NCBI GenBank assembly: GCA_029098085.1
Contig: JAQXNQ010000029.1
Span: forward strand, 1-5,718
DNA: 5,718 bases
Origin: Oscillospiraceae bacterium
Lineage (GTDB): Bacteria > Bacillota > Clostridia > Oscillospirales > Ruminococcaceae
Direction of reading: 5' to 3'
The position numbers and the translations under genes are program-made. Shown in pieces: positions 5,203 to 5,718 of the stretch. The notes beneath the pieces were generated by a model that searched no databases, was not told the DNA's origin, and saw only the letters and a program-made list of their open reading frames with translations. Numbering within the stretch: the first letter of the stretch is position 1; each line of letters begins with the position of its first letter.

Positions 5203-5718
5203 ATGAAAAGAGCTGCAATCGTCGGCTGCGGCGGCATTTCCGCCGTTCACGCCGCTGTACTGAACGCGCTGGAGGGTGTGAAGCTGGTCGCCTGCGCCGA
5301 TATCCGTCCCGAACGGGCGGAGGCCATGGCGGAAAAATACGGTCTGCACGCCTATGATTCTCTGGAAAGCATGCTGGACGCCGAGCAGATCGACGTGCTG
5401 CACATCTGCACACCCCATTACCTGCATGTTCCCATGGCTGCCGAGGCTCATCGCCGGGGCATCCATGTCTTCACCGAAAAGCCCCCGGCCATCAGCAAGG
5501 AACAGGAGGCCGAGCTCTTCGCCATCGCTTCGGATGGCGGCGCCCGGATCGGCGTCTGCTTCCAGAACCGGTATATTGAGGCAGCCCGTAAGCTGAAGTC
5601 CATGGTGGACAGCGGCGAAACCGGCAGAATTCTCGGTATCCGGGGTTTTGTGACCTGGGCCCGGGATGAGCGCTACTATGTGGAGAGCGGCTGGCGGGGC
5701 AAGCTGGCCACCGAAGGC
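5203..5718 (+). CDS. Gfo/Idh/MocA-family oxidoreductase (second copy), 3' end beyond the window
   Basis: The reading frame stays open for 172 codons to the last base of the window. GGAGGA (5190-5195) lies 7 nt before the ATG and only 16 bp separate it from the preceding stop. The N-terminus is a complete Rossmann fold: I-V-G-C-G-G-I-S (6-13), A-D-I-R-P-E-R after the second strand (D33 suggesting NAD), C-T-P-H (69-72) and the catalytic E-K-P (92-94). Q-N-R-Y (121-124) and W-A-R-D-E-R-Y-Y (152-159) followed by S-G-W-R-G-K (162-167) mark the start of the substrate domain. The missing part should contain the G-G-G-V-x-x-N-Q and P-H-x-x-D block. It shares the W-x-R-x-x-x-Y-Y-x-S-G-x-W-R pattern with the first oxidoreductase and is a diverged paralogue. 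It may catalyse the opposite redox direction or act on the barrel enzyme's product. Truncation is by the window edge, not by mutation. Confidence 0.93.
   Translation, partial: MKRAAIVGCGGISAVHAAVLNALEGVKLVACADIRPERAEAMAEKYGLHAYDSLESMLDAEQIDVLHICTPHYLHVPMAAEAHRRGIHVFTEKPPAISKEQEAELFAIASDGGARIGVCFQNRYIEAARKLKSMVDSGETGRILGIRGFVTWARDERYYVESGWRGKLATEG

Noticed and set aside
4302..5237. Open frame of 311 codons on the minus strand, opposite the second barrel gene
   Set aside because: Same reason: a shadow of a real plus-strand gene with E-D-H-E metal motif and a good ribosome binding site. The antisense product shows no recognisable fold signature.
1..5718. CRISPR array, tRNA, rRNA, insertion sequence or phage genes
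   Set aside because: No regularly spaced repeats, cloverleaf-type sequence, transposase motifs or terminal inverted repeats were seen on either strand.

Overview
The window looks like part of a GC-rich Firmicutes (Clostridia-type) chromosome, quite possibly a gut commensal. The support is purine-rich AGGAG-type ribosome binding sites in front of every gene, sigma-A-like promoters, a secreted protein built from choline/glucan-binding-type aromatic repeats, and the gene families present. The taxon is an inference; no rRNA or other marker gene is in the window.

Layout. (1) Positions 29-1219, plus strand: an exported protein made almost entirely of tryptophan/tyrosine-rich cell-wall-binding-type repeats, with no catalytic domain that I recognise. 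(2) Positions 1228-2046, minus strand: an AraC-family regulator with an N-terminal cupin sensor, convergent with the first gene (8 bp between the stop codons). (3) Positions 2047-2233: a divergent control region with two well-formed sigma-A promoters placed back to back and short direct repeats that are candidate regulator sites. (4) Positions 2234-5718, plus strand: the start of an operon with an alternating order, TIM-barrel sugar isomerase/epimerase, Gfo/Idh/MocA oxidoreductase, second TIM-barrel enzyme, second Gfo/Idh/MocA oxidoreductase. The last gene runs off the window edge.

How the genes may work together. The regulator sits directly upstream of the operon on the opposite strand, the usual place for an AraC-type activator of a carbohydrate catabolic operon. 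Two NAD(P)-dependent sugar oxidoreductases alternating with two metal-dependent isomerase/epimerase/lyase-type barrels is the composition expected for redox-assisted sugar chemistry. In such pathways a hydroxyl (commonly C3) is oxidised to a ketone, the keto-sugar is epimerised, isomerised or cleaved, and a second oxidoreductase may reduce the product. Known comparators are E. coli YcjS/YcjR/YcjQ, inositol catabolism (IolG/IolE/IolI) and gut bacterial C-glycoside deglycosylation (DgpA with the DgpB/DgpC lyase). The actual substrate cannot be read from this sequence. No transporter, glycosidase or kinase is visible; these may lie beyond 5718.

The repeat protein at the left end uses proline codons differently from its neighbours and is probably an unrelated neighbour rather than part of the sugar operon.
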